This document shows positions 36,426 to 44,909 of a DNA stretch of 64,000 nt, in pieces. Numbering within the stretch: the stretch's first letter is position 1; every line of letters starts with the position of its first letter. The translations under genes and the position numbers were made by a program. The notes beneath the pieces were generated by a model. The model did not search any database. It was not told the origin of the DNA and was given only the letters and a program-made list of their open reading frames with translations. The stretch lies in contig JACKHT010000007.1 of the NCBI GenBank assembly GCA_020638855.1, positions 75,818-139,817 of the forward strand, read 5' to 3'. The DNA is from Planctomycetota bacterium (GTDB lineage: Bacteria > Planctomycetota > UBA1135 > GCA-002686595).

Positions 36426-38141
36426 ATGTCGTACTTGGTTCTGGCCCGCAAGTATCGCCCCCGGACGTTTGCCGAGGTGGCGGGGCAGGAAATCGTCCTG
36501 AACACCCTGCGTGGGGCGATCGAGTCCGGTCGCATCGGCCATGCTTACTTGTTCACGGGTCCGCGCGGTACGGGCAAGACCACCACGGCGCGGCTCTTGG
36601 CCAAGGCGCTCAACTGCGAAAAGGGGCCAACCCCCGAACCCTGTGGGGAGTGCGCCCGTTGCCGGGGTTTGGAGCAGGGTGGCGAGTCGGACATCATCGA
36701 AATCGATGCCGCTTCCAACACCAGCGTCGAAGACGTGCGTGTTTTGCGCGACCAAGCGGCGTACATGCCGCTCGCGGCGCGCTTCAAGATCTTCCTCATC
36801 GATGAAGTGCACATGCTCTCGAAGGCAGCCTTCAACGCGCTGCTCAAGATCCTCGAAGAGCCCCCCGAACACGTCAAATTCCTGTTCGCCACCACCGAGC
36901 CCCACAAGGTCCTCGACACGATCCTTTCGCGCTGTCAGGTGCTCAAGCTCAGCCTGTTGCCGGAGGAGCGCATCGTGCACCGGCTCGAGCAGGTGTTCGC
37001 CGCCGAGCACATCGACGCCGAAGCCGGCGTGCTGGACGAGATCGCTCGACGGGCGCGGGGCGGGATGCGCGATGCGCTTTCGATCGCCGACCAACTGCTG
37101 GCCATGGTGGGGGACAAACCCCGTTTGGCCGACATCGAAAGGCTGGCCGGCGAAGGCCAAGGCGGGGGTATGGCGCATGTGGTGGCCTTGATCTTGGCCG
37201 CCGACAAGCCCGCCTTGCTCCAGGCCTTGCCTCCGATCGAAGGATCCGAAGGGGATTGGCTGTCGGAATTCTTGGCGTACTTGCGAGCGACGCTGCTCGC
37301 CACCCTGTGCGGTCCCGAGGCGCCGATGTTGGAGGGCTTGGCGCTGGACGACGGCGCCCGCGCAGGTTTGGTAACCAGCGGCAAGGCCATCGGTGGCGAG
37401 CGGCTCGAAGTATGGTTGCAAGAGTTGCTGCACGCGCGCGAACGCATGCGGCTGTTGCCTTCGCACGCGCGCTTGGTGCTGGAGGTAACCCTTTTGGACC
37501 TCTGCCAAGCCGGGGAGACCGTGCCACTCGACGAGTGGATCGCGCGGCTTGAGTCTTTGGAGCAGGGTCTACCCGTTGGGAGTCCCGCACCCGCGAAGGC
37601 GACGCCCTCACCGGCGATAGGAAGCCGGCCCAGCGCGCAAGCGTTCCATGCGCCCCAGCCAGTGGCTGCGCCCGTGGCCACCCCGGCTCCCCAAGACTTG
37701 CCAGCCCGGGACATCCAACCCCAGGCCAAGGCCCCCGCCAAGCCTGCTGCAAGATCGCAGGCCAAGCCCCCAGCCAAGCCCCCAGCCAAGCAGCATGCGG
37801 CGCCCAGCGCTCGTCCCGGCAGCGTGGCCGATGCTTGGCAAGCATTCCTCAAGGAGCTCGGCAACAAGGCTCCGGCCTTGGCCGATTTGATGGGGCGGCG
37901 GGCCAAACTCGCACACCTGGATGCCCACCGGGCCGTGGTGGAGCTGCAGCGGCTCAACGACAGCGAGCGTTCGATGGCCTTTGACAAGCGCAACCAACGC
38001 ACCTTGCAGGCCATCTGGAACCAAGTCGTGGGGGATGCGGTGACCCTCGACCTCCAAGACGCATCCCAGGTCGCGGACTGGAAAGAAGACCCGTTTACGA
38101 CCAAAGTGGTGGAGCGATTTGAAGGCCGCGTCGAGGGCTGA
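36426..38141 (+). CDS. dnaX: DNA polymerase III subunits gamma/tau
   Basis: A 571-residue clamp-loader ATPase, MSYLVLARKYRPRTFAEVAG. It has Walker A GPRGTGKT (45-52), a zinc module with Cys64, Cys73, Cys76 and Cys79, Walker B-like LIDEVHML (124-131) and the SRC sensor motif. After the AAA+ and collar domains comes an Ala/Pro/Lys-rich linker (residues about 440-520, with repeated AKPP) and a tau-type C-terminal domain. No slippery A-run for programmed frameshifting was noticed. ybaB and recR follow, the usual replication-repair cluster. Confidence 0.97.
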   Translation: MSYLVLARKYRPRTFAEVAGQEIVLNTLRGAIESGRIGHAYLFTGPRGTGKTTTARLLAKALNCEKGPTPEPCGECARCRGLEQGGESDIIEIDAASNTSVEDVRVLRDQAAYMPLAARFKIFLIDEVHMLSKAAFNALLKILEEPPEHVKFLFATTEPHKVLDTILSRCQVLKLSLLPEERIVHRLEQVFAAEHIDAEAGVLDEIARRARGGMRDALSIADQLLAMVGDKPRLADIERLAGEGQGGGMAHVVALILAADKPALLQALPPIEGSEGDWLSEFLAYLRATLLATLCGPEAPMLEGLALDDGARAGLVTSGKAIGGERLEVWLQELLHARERMRLLPSHARLVLEVTLLDLCQAGETVPLDEWIARLESLEQGLPVGSPAPAKATPSPAIGSRPSAQAFHAPQPVAAPVATPAPQDLPARDIQPQAKAPAKPAARSQAKPPAKPPAKQHAAPSARPGSVADAWQAFLKELGNKAPALADLMGRRAKLAHLDAHRAVVELQRLNDSERSMAFDKRNQRTLQAIWNQVVGDAVTLDLQDASQVADWKEDPFTTKVVERFEGRVEG

Positions 38142-38207
38142 TCGCCCGGCGCAGGTTTCGGAGCCACCCCCTTCCCCGTTTCGACGTCCCCCCAACCCAA
38201 CCATCAC

Positions 38208-38525
38208 ATGAGCGGTTCCCTCGGAGACATGGGCAACCTTTTGGCCCAAGCCCAAAAGATGCAGCGCGCCATGGAAGCGGCCAAAGAGGCCCTCGAAAAC
38301 GAACGCGTCGAAGGCACCACCGGTGGCGGCGCCGTGCGCATCCAACTCACGGGCTCGGGCGCGATTTGTTCGGTGGCCATTTCCCCGGAAGCCTACGGGG
38401 CAGGCCGCGAAGGACTCGAAGAGTTGGTCCAATTGGCCCTCAAGGATGCCCAAACCAAGGCCGACCGATTGCGTGACCTGCGCATGAAGGACGTCACGGG
38501 TGGGCTCAGTCTGCCGGGCCTGTAG
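38208..38525 (+). CDS. YbaB/EbfC-family nucleoid-associated protein
   Basis: A 105-residue YbaB/EbfC homologue: LLAQAQKMQRAMEAAKEALE, then EGTTGGGAVRIQLTGSGAI and VQLALKDAQTKADRL. These small dimeric tweezers bind DNA without strong sequence preference. Position between dnaX and recR is the classical one. Confidence 0.95.
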   Translation: MSGSLGDMGNLLAQAQKMQRAMEAAKEALENERVEGTTGGGAVRIQLTGSGAICSVAISPEAYGAGREGLEELVQLALKDAQTKADRLRDLRMKDVTGGLSLPGL

Positions 38526-38549
38526 GCGCGCACCCCGCACCAACCACCC

Positions 38550-39161
38550 GTGGCCTACCCCGAACCGATCGAAGCCCTGATGAGCGCGTTTGAGCGCTTC
38601 CCGGGCATCGGCAAGCGCACCGCCGAACGCCTTGCCTTCCACGTCTTGCGCGATCCCAGCTCGATTGGGCTCGCTCGGGCCATCGAGCGTGCGCTTGCCG
38701 AAGCCAAGCGTTGCCACGAGTGCGGCAACGTGGCGGAGCAAGATCCCTGCCGCATTTGCGCCGATCCCGAACGCGATAGGGCCCAAGTCGCCGTGGTCGA
38801 AGAACCGCGCCACGTGGAAGCGCTGGAGCGGGCACGGGTCTTCCGCGGGCGTTACCACGTTTTGATGGGGGCGTGGCAGCCCGCCGAGGGCAGCGATGCG
38901 CGGCACTTGGCCATTGGCCCCCTGCTCCAGCGGGTCCAGCAGGGGACGATCACCGAGCTGATCCTGGCCACCGATCCGGATGCGGAAGGGGAGGCCACCG
39001 CCGCGCTCGTGCTCGATGCCCTCGAGTCTTTGGGGCCCCTGACCCTCAAAGTGACGCGGCTGGCACGCGGTCTGCCCGCTGGGGCGGCGCTCGAGTACAT
39101 GCACCGTGGCATCATCGAAGATGCGCTGGCGGGCCGGCGCGAGGTCCATTTGCGCCCGTAG
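38550..39161 (+). CDS. recR: Recombination protein RecR
   Basis: RecR (203 residues) with helix-hairpin-helix FPGIGKRTAERLAFH (17-31), a four-cysteine zinc finger (Cys55, 58, 67, 70) and a Toprim domain (ELILATDPDAEGEATA). It loads RecA with RecF/RecO at gaps. The start is GTG; no ATG fits before the conserved PIEALMSAFERFPGIG. Confidence 0.95.
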   Translation: MAYPEPIEALMSAFERFPGIGKRTAERLAFHVLRDPSSIGLARAIERALAEAKRCHECGNVAEQDPCRICADPERDRAQVAVVEEPRHVEALERARVFRGRYHVLMGAWQPAEGSDARHLAIGPLLQRVQQGTITELILATDPDAEGEATAALVLDALESLGPLTLKVTRLARGLPAGAALEYMHRGIIEDALAGRREVHLRP

Positions 39162-39209
39162 CCGGGGTCGGCCCTCAACCCACCGGGAGTTTGGGTCGAT
39201 ACCCCCGGC

Positions 39210-40550
39210 ATGTCCTTTCCGGTCCTGCGCCAAGACCTCAGCGCCCGCGTCGAGCAGCGCTTCCAGTTGCAGCCGCGCATGCTGCAGTCGGTCGAGGTGC
39301 TGCAATTGGGGGCCCTGGACCTGTGCTCGTACCTGGCCGACAAGGCTCTCTCGAACGAGGCCCTCGAGCTCGAATCCGCCGTCGCGCCGCTCTCGGGGTT
39401 CGAGGGTGCCTTCCGCCCGGGCCGATCGGAAGCGTCGGATGCGCACCAAGAGATGCTCGAAAACCACCCCGGCCGCGAACCCGGGTTGCAGGGCTGGTTG
39501 GAGGAGCAGCTACTTGCCCTGGACTTGCCGGCGGGCGAGCTTTCCTGGGTGCGCTACCTCGTCTCCAGCTTGGATGATTCGGGGTACCTGTCGATGGGGG
39601 ACGAGGAACTCCTGCAGGGGGCCCAGGCTTTGGGCTTGAAGGGAGGCCTAGCTGCGCTGGGGCGCGCCATCGCCCAGCTGCAAACCCTCGAGCCGCGCGG
39701 GTTGGGCGGGCGTGACGCCATCGAAGCGTTGCTGCTGCAACTGGATCCCTCCGATCCGGACTACCCACTCCTATGCGCGCTGATCGAACACTGCCTGGAG
39801 GATCTGGCCAAGAACAAGCTGCCCAAGGTCTGCCGGCGACTGGGACTCTCGAGTGCGGAACTCCTGCGGCTCGTGTCCCGGTTGGGCGACCTCGATCCCC
39901 GACCGGCGGCTCGCTGGACGGGCGAAGCGGCCCCGGGGTTGCACGCCGACCTGCACTTGCAGCGCGAGTCGGACGGATCGTTCCGGCTGGATCTGAACCG
40001 AGGGCTGTGGCCCGAGGTTCGCATCGACAAGGCCGTTGCGCTGCTCTCCCAGGACAGCCGTCAACCGGGCGAGGTGCGCCAACATCTGCGACGCAAGCTC
40101 GAGGAAGCGCGCTGGCTGGTGGAAGCCCTGGCCCAGCGACAAACCACGCTGTTGCGCGTGGCCCGCGCGGTTTTCCATGCCCAAGCGGCATTCCTCGAGC
40201 AGGGCACCGGGCGCTTGATTCCGCTCTCGATGCAGGCCATCGCCGAGGACTTGGGTTTGGCGACCAGCACGATCAGTCGAGCGGTGGCTGGCAAGTACGT
40301 CGATACGCCCCATGGCATCCTGCCCTTGCGCGCGTTCTTCCAGGCACAGGCAGGCGGGACCTCCCGCGAAGGCCTGCGCGGCATGGTGCGCACCTTGATC
40401 GCCGACGAGGATCCCGCCGCGCCGCTTTCTGACGAAGCCCTGGTCGCGGCCTTGGTGCAAGCTGGGCACCCGGTCGCCCGCCGGACCGTGGCCAAGTACC
40501 GGGGGGAGCTCGGGATCAAGAGCTCGTACCAGCGCGTCCAGCACGCATGA
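39210..40550 (+). CDS. rpoN: RNA polymerase sigma-54 factor
   Basis: Sigma-54 (446 residues). Region I is recognisable as QRFQLQPRMLQSVEVLQLG, a helix-turn-helix as LGLATSTISRAVAGKYVDTP, and the near-invariant RpoN box as ARRTVAKYRGELGI near the C-terminus. It directs -24/-12 promoters that need AAA+ activators. Downstream hpf, ptsN and an HPr-like gene form the classical rpoN neighbourhood, here interrupted by truA. Confidence 0.97.
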   Translation: MSFPVLRQDLSARVEQRFQLQPRMLQSVEVLQLGALDLCSYLADKALSNEALELESAVAPLSGFEGAFRPGRSEASDAHQEMLENHPGREPGLQGWLEEQLLALDLPAGELSWVRYLVSSLDDSGYLSMGDEELLQGAQALGLKGGLAALGRAIAQLQTLEPRGLGGRDAIEALLLQLDPSDPDYPLLCALIEHCLEDLAKNKLPKVCRRLGLSSAELLRLVSRLGDLDPRPAARWTGEAAPGLHADLHLQRESDGSFRLDLNRGLWPEVRIDKAVALLSQDSRQPGEVRQHLRRKLEEARWLVEALAQRQTTLLRVARAVFHAQAAFLEQGTGRLIPLSMQAIAEDLGLATSTISRAVAGKYVDTPHGILPLRAFFQAQAGGTSREGLRGMVRTLIADEDPAAPLSDEALVAALVQAGHPVARRTVAKYRGELGIKSSYQRVQHA

Positions 40551-40595
40551 ACCTTGGCCTGCCCCTGGCGGGGCGACTTGGAGGGACGGCCAACG

Positions 40596-40601
40596 TACAC
40601 T
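40596..40601 (+). promoter_or_regulatory. Candidate -10 element of truA
   Basis: TACACT, seven bases before the truA ATG, with no ribosome-binding site between. The -35 is weak. Confidence 0.35.
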
Positions 40602-40608
40602 GCGGCCC

Positions 40609-41406
40609 ATGCGGACGGTGCGGATGCGGATTGCCTACGATGGGCGTGCCTACTTCGGTTGGCAGCGCCAGGACGGATTCCTGAGCGTGCAAGAAGCCAT
40701 CGAAGACGCTCTGTTCGACCTTTTGGGGGACACCATCACCCTGCATGGATCGGGCCGTACCGACACGGGAGTGCATGCCCTGGGGCAGGTAGCCCATTGC
40801 CAAGTGGCCTCGAAGTTGGGCGACGACCGATTGCGCCACGCGCTCAATGCGCGGCTCGGCGGCAGCACGGTCATCGAGCGGCTGGAGACTTGTCGCGATG
40901 ACTTCCATGCCCGCTTTGATGCGCGCGGCAAACGCTATGCCTACGTGATCTGGACCAGCCGCTTCAAGCCGCCCCTGGGCCACGGAATGTACCATTGGGT
41001 GCGCAACTCGCTCGATTTGGGGGCCATGCGTCAAGCCGCTGCGGCGTTCCTGGGGGAGCATGACTTCCAAGCCTTCTCCAACGCGGGGTCGGTGCGGCAC
41101 ACGACGGTTCGCAGGATCCAGTCCGCGCGCTTGATGGCGCGCCACAACCGGGTGGTCTTCGTCGTGCAGGGCAATGGTTTTCTGTACAATATGGTGCGCA
41201 CCATGGCGGGGACCTTGATCGAGGTGGGGACGGGGCGGTTGGACCCAGAGTGCGTGAATCGAGCGCTGCAAAGCGGGGTGCGAACCGATGCTGGCATGAC
41301 GGCGCCGGCTGCGGGCTTGTACTTGGTGAAAGTCTTGTACAACGAACCCGTATTTGCGGGACGCGATCGGGGCCCCCATGGGGCTCCGGGTGCATTCGAC
41401 TTTTAG
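40609..41406 (+). CDS. truA: tRNA pseudouridine synthase A
   Basis: TruA (265 residues) makes pseudouridine at positions 38-40 of the anticodon stem. The catalytic Asp52 lies in HGSGRTDTGVHALGQ; further family landmarks are YDGRAYFGWQRQ and NGFLYNMVRTMAGTLIEVG. ATG at 40609 is used; 40624 is a possible shorter start. The stop codon is the first three bases of a tandem repeat. Confidence 0.96.
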   Translation: MRTVRMRIAYDGRAYFGWQRQDGFLSVQEAIEDALFDLLGDTITLHGSGRTDTGVHALGQVAHCQVASKLGDDRLRHALNARLGGSTVIERLETCRDDFHARFDARGKRYAYVIWTSRFKPPLGHGMYHWVRNSLDLGAMRQAAAAFLGEHDFQAFSNAGSVRHTTVRRIQSARLMARHNRVVFVVQGNGFLYNMVRTMAGTLIEVGTGRLDPECVNRALQSGVRTDAGMTAPAAGLYLVKVLYNEPVFAGRDRGPHGAPGAFDF

Positions 41407-41448
41407 CTGACTATGAGCTAGCTGACTATGCGGTAGCTGGCTGGGAGC
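41404..41448 (+). repeat. 15-bp tandem repeat, three copies, starting at the truA stop codon
   Basis: Units begin TAGCTGACTATG (41404, 41419) and TAGCTGGCTGGG (41434), each 15 bases. The first three bases are the truA stop, so a slippage event here would not alter the protein end. Confidence 0.8.
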
Positions 41449-41456
41449 GTTTGACC

Positions 41457-41508
41457 GGTGGCATCGACCGTTGGCATCGACCAGTGGGATCGACCAGTGG
41501 GATCGACC
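41457..41508 (+). repeat. 13-bp tandem repeat, four copies
   Basis: Four 13-base units ending ATCGACC: GGTGGCATCGACC, GTTGGCATCGACC and AGTGGGATCGACC twice; a decayed copy follows. There are no spacers, so it is not a CRISPR array. It lies nine bases after the 15-bp array. Confidence 0.88.
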
Positions 41509-41779
41509 AGTGGCTTGTTCTAGCGGACGCGATCATGGATTCCGCCTCAGCTTGAGACTCCAACGGATGGGAGACACGCATGGAGCTCGCGGGCTTCTTT
41601 GCTTGACGCTTTTGAGGCTTCGGTGCAGAGTGGAACTCGGCTTTCGGGGGTTGTGTGAAGATGCGAGCCTCGGACGGCCGACAGGAGAGCACTCAACGAG
41701 CGGGGCTTCATCCAAGGGGGATGGACGCCCTCCATGCGGCCCACTCTCCGGGCCCTAACAACTAGAAAAGGAGTTTCGA
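41509..41779 (+). other. Intergenic region upstream of hpf
   Basis: No gene seen. TTGACG at 41603-41608 followed 17 bases later by the weak hexamer CAGAGT could be the hpf promoter, giving a leader of about 140 bases. No sigma-54 -24/-12 site was recognised. Confidence 0.4.
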
Positions 41780-42082
41780 ATGCGCAAGCAGATATCCATC
41801 CTGAGCGACACCTATCCCGCCGATACGCGCGGTTTGATCGAAAGTCGCTTGGACTCGATGCATCTGTTTGGAAATCGCCTGGACACGGTCACCGCCCGCT
41901 TGGTGCGCGACCATGAAAGCCATGCGATCGAGCTGGTGGCCGGTGCCGGCCGCGACGGAACCCTGGTTGCCCGTTCGAAGACGACGAATCTGATGCAGGC
42001 CTTGGATGAGGCCATCGACCGCTTGACCGCCCAGTTGCGCAAGCTTCACGATCGCCGAGTGGACCGCCATCGAGGCCACTAG
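41780..42082 (+). CDS. hpf: Ribosome hibernation-promoting factor (short form)
   Basis: A 100-residue HPF/YfiA-type protein (S30AE domain): opening MRKQISIL, and the typical terminal helix NLMQALDEAIDRLTAQLRKL. It binds the decoding region of idle 30S subunits and promotes inactive ribosomes. It lacks the long-form dimerisation tail. AAAAGGAG lies seven bases before the ATG, one of the best ribosome-binding sites here. Gene position after rpoN supports the call. Confidence 0.85.
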   Translation: MRKQISILSDTYPADTRGLIESRLDSMHLFGNRLDTVTARLVRDHESHAIELVAGAGRDGTLVARSKTTNLMQALDEAIDRLTAQLRKLHDRRVDRHRGH

Positions 42083-42184
42083 CCCTAGGGCTGAGGGGCC
42101 ACCCGTCGTGAGGCAGGGGGGTCCCTAGCCGCGAGGCTGGCAGGGCTTGAAGGCCGCTCTTGGCGTCCTTTCCTCGCCCCAAAT

Positions 42185-42211
42185 GGGCCTCCGTGGCCTC
42201 CACGGGGGCCC
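42185..42211 (+). terminator. Hairpin between hpf and ptsN
   Basis: GGGCCTCCGTGG / CCACGGGGGCCC form a 12-base stem with one mismatch and a CCT loop. No immediate T-run, but it would separate hpf from ptsN transcription. Confidence 0.45.
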
Positions 42212-42244
42212 CCACAGGCCCGTGAAATCAGCTTGGTTTTGTGC

Positions 42245-42250
42245 TATCCT
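42245..42250 (+). promoter_or_regulatory. Candidate -10 element of ptsN
   Basis: TATCCT six bases before the ATG, the same spacing and hexamer as dnaX. No Shine-Dalgarno sequence between, suggesting a leaderless mRNA. Confidence 0.4.
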
Positions 42251-42256
42251 GCGCCC

Positions 42257-42763
42257 ATGGCGAAGGCAGCTACAGTTGATTGGTTCAAACGTTTCCGCGC
42301 GGGTTGTTGCAGCATTGGGCTGAAGGCCGAGGACAAGCTGGCCGCCCTCGATGAGGCCGCGACCAATATGGTCAAAGGCAAAGCCCTGGACAGTTCCGCG
42401 CTCGAGGAAGTCGTCAAAGTCCTGCGCGGGCGCGAAGCCCGGGCCACCACCGGAGTGGGCATGGGGGTTGCGATTTCCCACGTGGCCATGCCGGGCATCG
42501 ACCAGGCCCTATGTAGCTTGTCGCTGCATCCCGAAGGCCTCGATTGGAGCGCCGTCGATGGTGCCCCGGTGCACATTGTCTTCTTGGTGCTACGGCCCGA
42601 GATGTCGACCCCGAACTACGATCCCGAAGACCACATCGACATGATGCGCTGGATCGCTGGGCTCGCCCGCGAAGCGGACTTCCGGGCCTTTGCCCTGCAG
42701 GCAACCAAGCGTAGCGAGCTGGTGGAGCTCCTGCGGGAGATGCAGCCCGAGCAGGCCTCCTGA
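42257..42763 (+). CDS. ptsN: PTS IIA-like protein of the nitrogen PTS
   Basis: A 168-residue EIIA of the mannitol/fructose (PtsN) type. The phosphorylatable His75 lies in GVGMGVAISHV (family form GVAIPH; proline replaced by serine). In the nitrogen PTS it is a signalling protein rather than a sugar carrier. The HPr-like partner is the next gene; EI (PtsP) is not in the window. Confidence 0.85.
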   Translation: MAKAATVDWFKRFRAGCCSIGLKAEDKLAALDEAATNMVKGKALDSSALEEVVKVLRGREARATTGVGMGVAISHVAMPGIDQALCSLSLHPEGLDWSAVDGAPVHIVFLVLRPEMSTPNYDPEDHIDMMRWIAGLAREADFRAFALQATKRSELVELLREMQPEQAS

Positions 42764-42782
42764 GCCAAAAGGCCTGCCTACG

Positions 42783-43085
42783 ATGTCCGATTTCGAAGCG
42801 ACCGATTGCGAAAGCGGGTGTCGAGGCGAGGCGGAAATCGTCAACGCCACGGGCCTGCACGCCAGGCCCTGCCATGCCATCGCCGCCTTGGCGGGGGAGT
42901 TTGAGAGTTCCTTGCGCGTGGGCTGTCGCGACCGGGAAGTCGATGGACGTAGCATTTTGGCGCTTATGACCCTCGAAGCGGCCCAAGGCGACTTCCTACG
43001 CTTCACGGCCCAGGGACGGGATGCGAAGTCCCTCCTCTCGGCCCTGTGCGCGCTGGTGGCAGCCGGATTTCAAGAAAGGTCCTAA
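42783..43085 (+). CDS. HPr-like phosphocarrier protein (NPr type)
   Basis: A 100-residue HPr-family protein with the active-site motif NATGLHARP (His26, Arg28) and the second conserved site GRSILALMTL, where Ser57 matches the regulatory Ser46 of HPr. It would pass phosphate from enzyme I to the PtsN-like protein 19 bases upstream. An N-terminal extension of about 14 residues precedes the fold. Confidence 0.88.
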   Translation: MSDFEATDCESGCRGEAEIVNATGLHARPCHAIAALAGEFESSLRVGCRDREVDGRSILALMTLEAAQGDFLRFTAQGRDAKSLLSALCALVAAGFQERS

Positions 43086-43185
43086 ACCGATCCACGCAAC
43101 CTGTCGACCTTCCCCGGTAACGGTCGCCGGGATCCACCGATCCCCTGTGTGAGCGACCTGCATACCCCAAAGGCGAGCAGGGAAC

Positions 43186-44244
43186 GTGATCGGAAGAAAG
43201 AAAAGCGTGGTCGGCCTCGACCTCGGAAGTTCCGTGGTGAAAGCCATTGAGCTGACGATGGAGGGCTCCGAGCCGGTAGTCACTGGGTTCGCCCGGGCGG
43301 AAATTCCCCCCGGCGGAAGCGTTCAAGAGGCCTTGCAGCAGGTCTTTGGAGAAGGCCGGTTCCGCGCCAAGCGCGTGGTCACCGGTGTCTCAGGCCAATC
43401 TACGGTGGTCCGGTACATTCCGATGATGCGCATGAGCGACGAAGAGTTGCTTCAAGCCATCAAGTTCGAAACGGACAAGTACCTGCCCTTTGACATCCAC
43501 GACGTGGTCATGGACTGTCAAGCCCTGCGCAAAACCATCCATGGCGCAAGCCAGGGCGGTTCGAACGCTGGCGATGGCACGATGACGGTTCTTCTGGCGG
43601 CTTGCCGCAAAGAAGAGTTGGAGCGCAAGGCCCAAATCGTCAAGCGCCAGGGGTTGATGCCCTTCGCGATCGACCTGGACCTGTTCGCCGTCGCCAACGC
43701 CTGGGAGCTGTGCGGCTTGCCGATGGAGAGCCACTCCGACGGTGGTGCACCGAGCGCCATCGCCCTGGTGGACGTGGGCGCGACCCGCTCGTCGGTCAAC
43801 GTGTTGGCCGGCGGCGAGAGCTGCTTCAGCCGTGAGATCAACATCGGCGGTGCCGACATGACCCAAGCGATCATGCGTCGTCTGGGGGTCGAAGGCTTCG
43901 AAGCCGAGGCCATCAAGCGCGCTGCCGACTCGCATGCCACCGAAGTGGCCCTGGCCATCCAGCCCGTGCTCGAAGAGCTCGCGAGCGAACTGGCCCTCTC
44001 GATCGACTACGTCGAGCACCACGAAGGCGTGCAAGTCGAAGAGACCCTGCTATCCGGCGGAGGCATTCTGGCCCCCGGCGTCCCGCAGTACATCGAACAG
44101 GCGACGGCCCGGCCGACGCGTACTTGGAACCCGCTTGAAGCCCTGCGCGTCGACGTCAACCGCGTCGATGTGGAAGAGCTGGAAGCATGGGCCCCGTCCT
44201 TGGTGGTCGCTGTCGGCCTAGCCTCACGAGTTCAATCCCGATGA
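43186..44244 (+). CDS. pilM: Type IV pilus assembly protein PilM
   Basis: An actin-like ATPase-fold protein (352 residues). It opens VVGLDLGSSVVKAIEL, carries ALVDVGATRSSVNVLAGG and LLSGGGILAPG, and corresponds to the cytoplasmic ring that holds PilN's N-terminal peptide. The start is GTG, preceded by GCAGGGA. It is the first gene of a four-gene unit with ATGA overlaps to pilN and from pilN to pilO. Confidence 0.93.
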   Translation: MIGRKKSVVGLDLGSSVVKAIELTMEGSEPVVTGFARAEIPPGGSVQEALQQVFGEGRFRAKRVVTGVSGQSTVVRYIPMMRMSDEELLQAIKFETDKYLPFDIHDVVMDCQALRKTIHGASQGGSNAGDGTMTVLLAACRKEELERKAQIVKRQGLMPFAIDLDLFAVANAWELCGLPMESHSDGGAPSAIALVDVGATRSSVNVLAGGESCFSREINIGGADMTQAIMRRLGVEGFEAEAIKRAADSHATEVALAIQPVLEELASELALSIDYVEHHEGVQVEETLLSGGGILAPGVPQYIEQATARPTRTWNPLEALRVDVNRVDVEELEAWAPSLVVAVGLASRVQSR

Positions 44245-44909
44245 TTCGCATCAACCTACTACCCGATGAATACCGGCGCCGTACGCGCATGCCGGTCAAG
44301 AAGATCCTGGCCATCGCTGGAGCGACCGCCATCAACGCCTCGCTATTCGCCTACTGGGGATGGCTGACGATGGGTGTCGCAAAGGACGTCGAGGGTCAAT
44401 ACGCCGTACGCAAGACCGAGATGGACGGTTTGACGCCCCAGGTGACCTACCACAAGGCGCTCGAGCACGAAATCCAACTCTTCAGCTCGCGCGAGAAGAC
44501 GCTTAGCCAAATCACCATGAACCGGGTCCTCTGGACCCAGAAGATGGACGAGCTGATCGACATCGTCAACGCGGGCAACGACATCGAGCACTTCGTGTGG
44601 TTCGACGACGTCACCGCCAAGCTCGAGAACAACCGCAATGCTCGGAGCGCCTCCTATGGCACCTTCGAGGCCAACGGTCACTCGGGTTCGGAGCAGTGGA
44701 ACCGCCTGGCGAACTTCCTCGACGACGTAGCCGACACCGAGCTGACGCCCTTCATCCTCGACTTCGAAACCTTGAACCGCCCGCAGGGTCGCAAGAACGA
44801 GAGCTCCGAGGACCTGATCCCGAAGGTCAACTGGGCCTTCCCCCTCAAGCTCTCCCTGCGTAGTCCTGAAGAGCGCCTTGCCTTGCGCCTCAAAGGAGAA
44901 GCCCAATGA
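44241..44909 (+). CDS. pilN: Type IV pilus assembly protein PilN
   Basis: A 222-residue bitopic inner-membrane protein. The N-terminal MIRINLLPDEYRRR is the conserved peptide that docks into PilM. One membrane helix follows (ILAIAGATAINASLFAYWGW), then a coiled-coil and a periplasmic ferredoxin-like domain. It overlaps pilM and pilO by four bases each. Confidence 0.9.
   Translation: MIRINLLPDEYRRRTRMPVKKILAIAGATAINASLFAYWGWLTMGVAKDVEGQYAVRKTEMDGLTPQVTYHKALEHEIQLFSSREKTLSQITMNRVLWTQKMDELIDIVNAGNDIEHFVWFDDVTAKLENNRNARSASYGTFEANGHSGSEQWNRLANFLDDVADTELTPFILDFETLNRPQGRKNESSEDLIPKVNWAFPLKLSLRSPEERLALRLKGEAQ

Noticed and set aside
39059..39075. Sigma-54 -24/-12 promoter-like TGGCACGCGGTCTGCC in recR
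   Set aside because: The -12 part is CTGC rather than TTGC and the site is inside a conserved coding region, not upstream of a gene.
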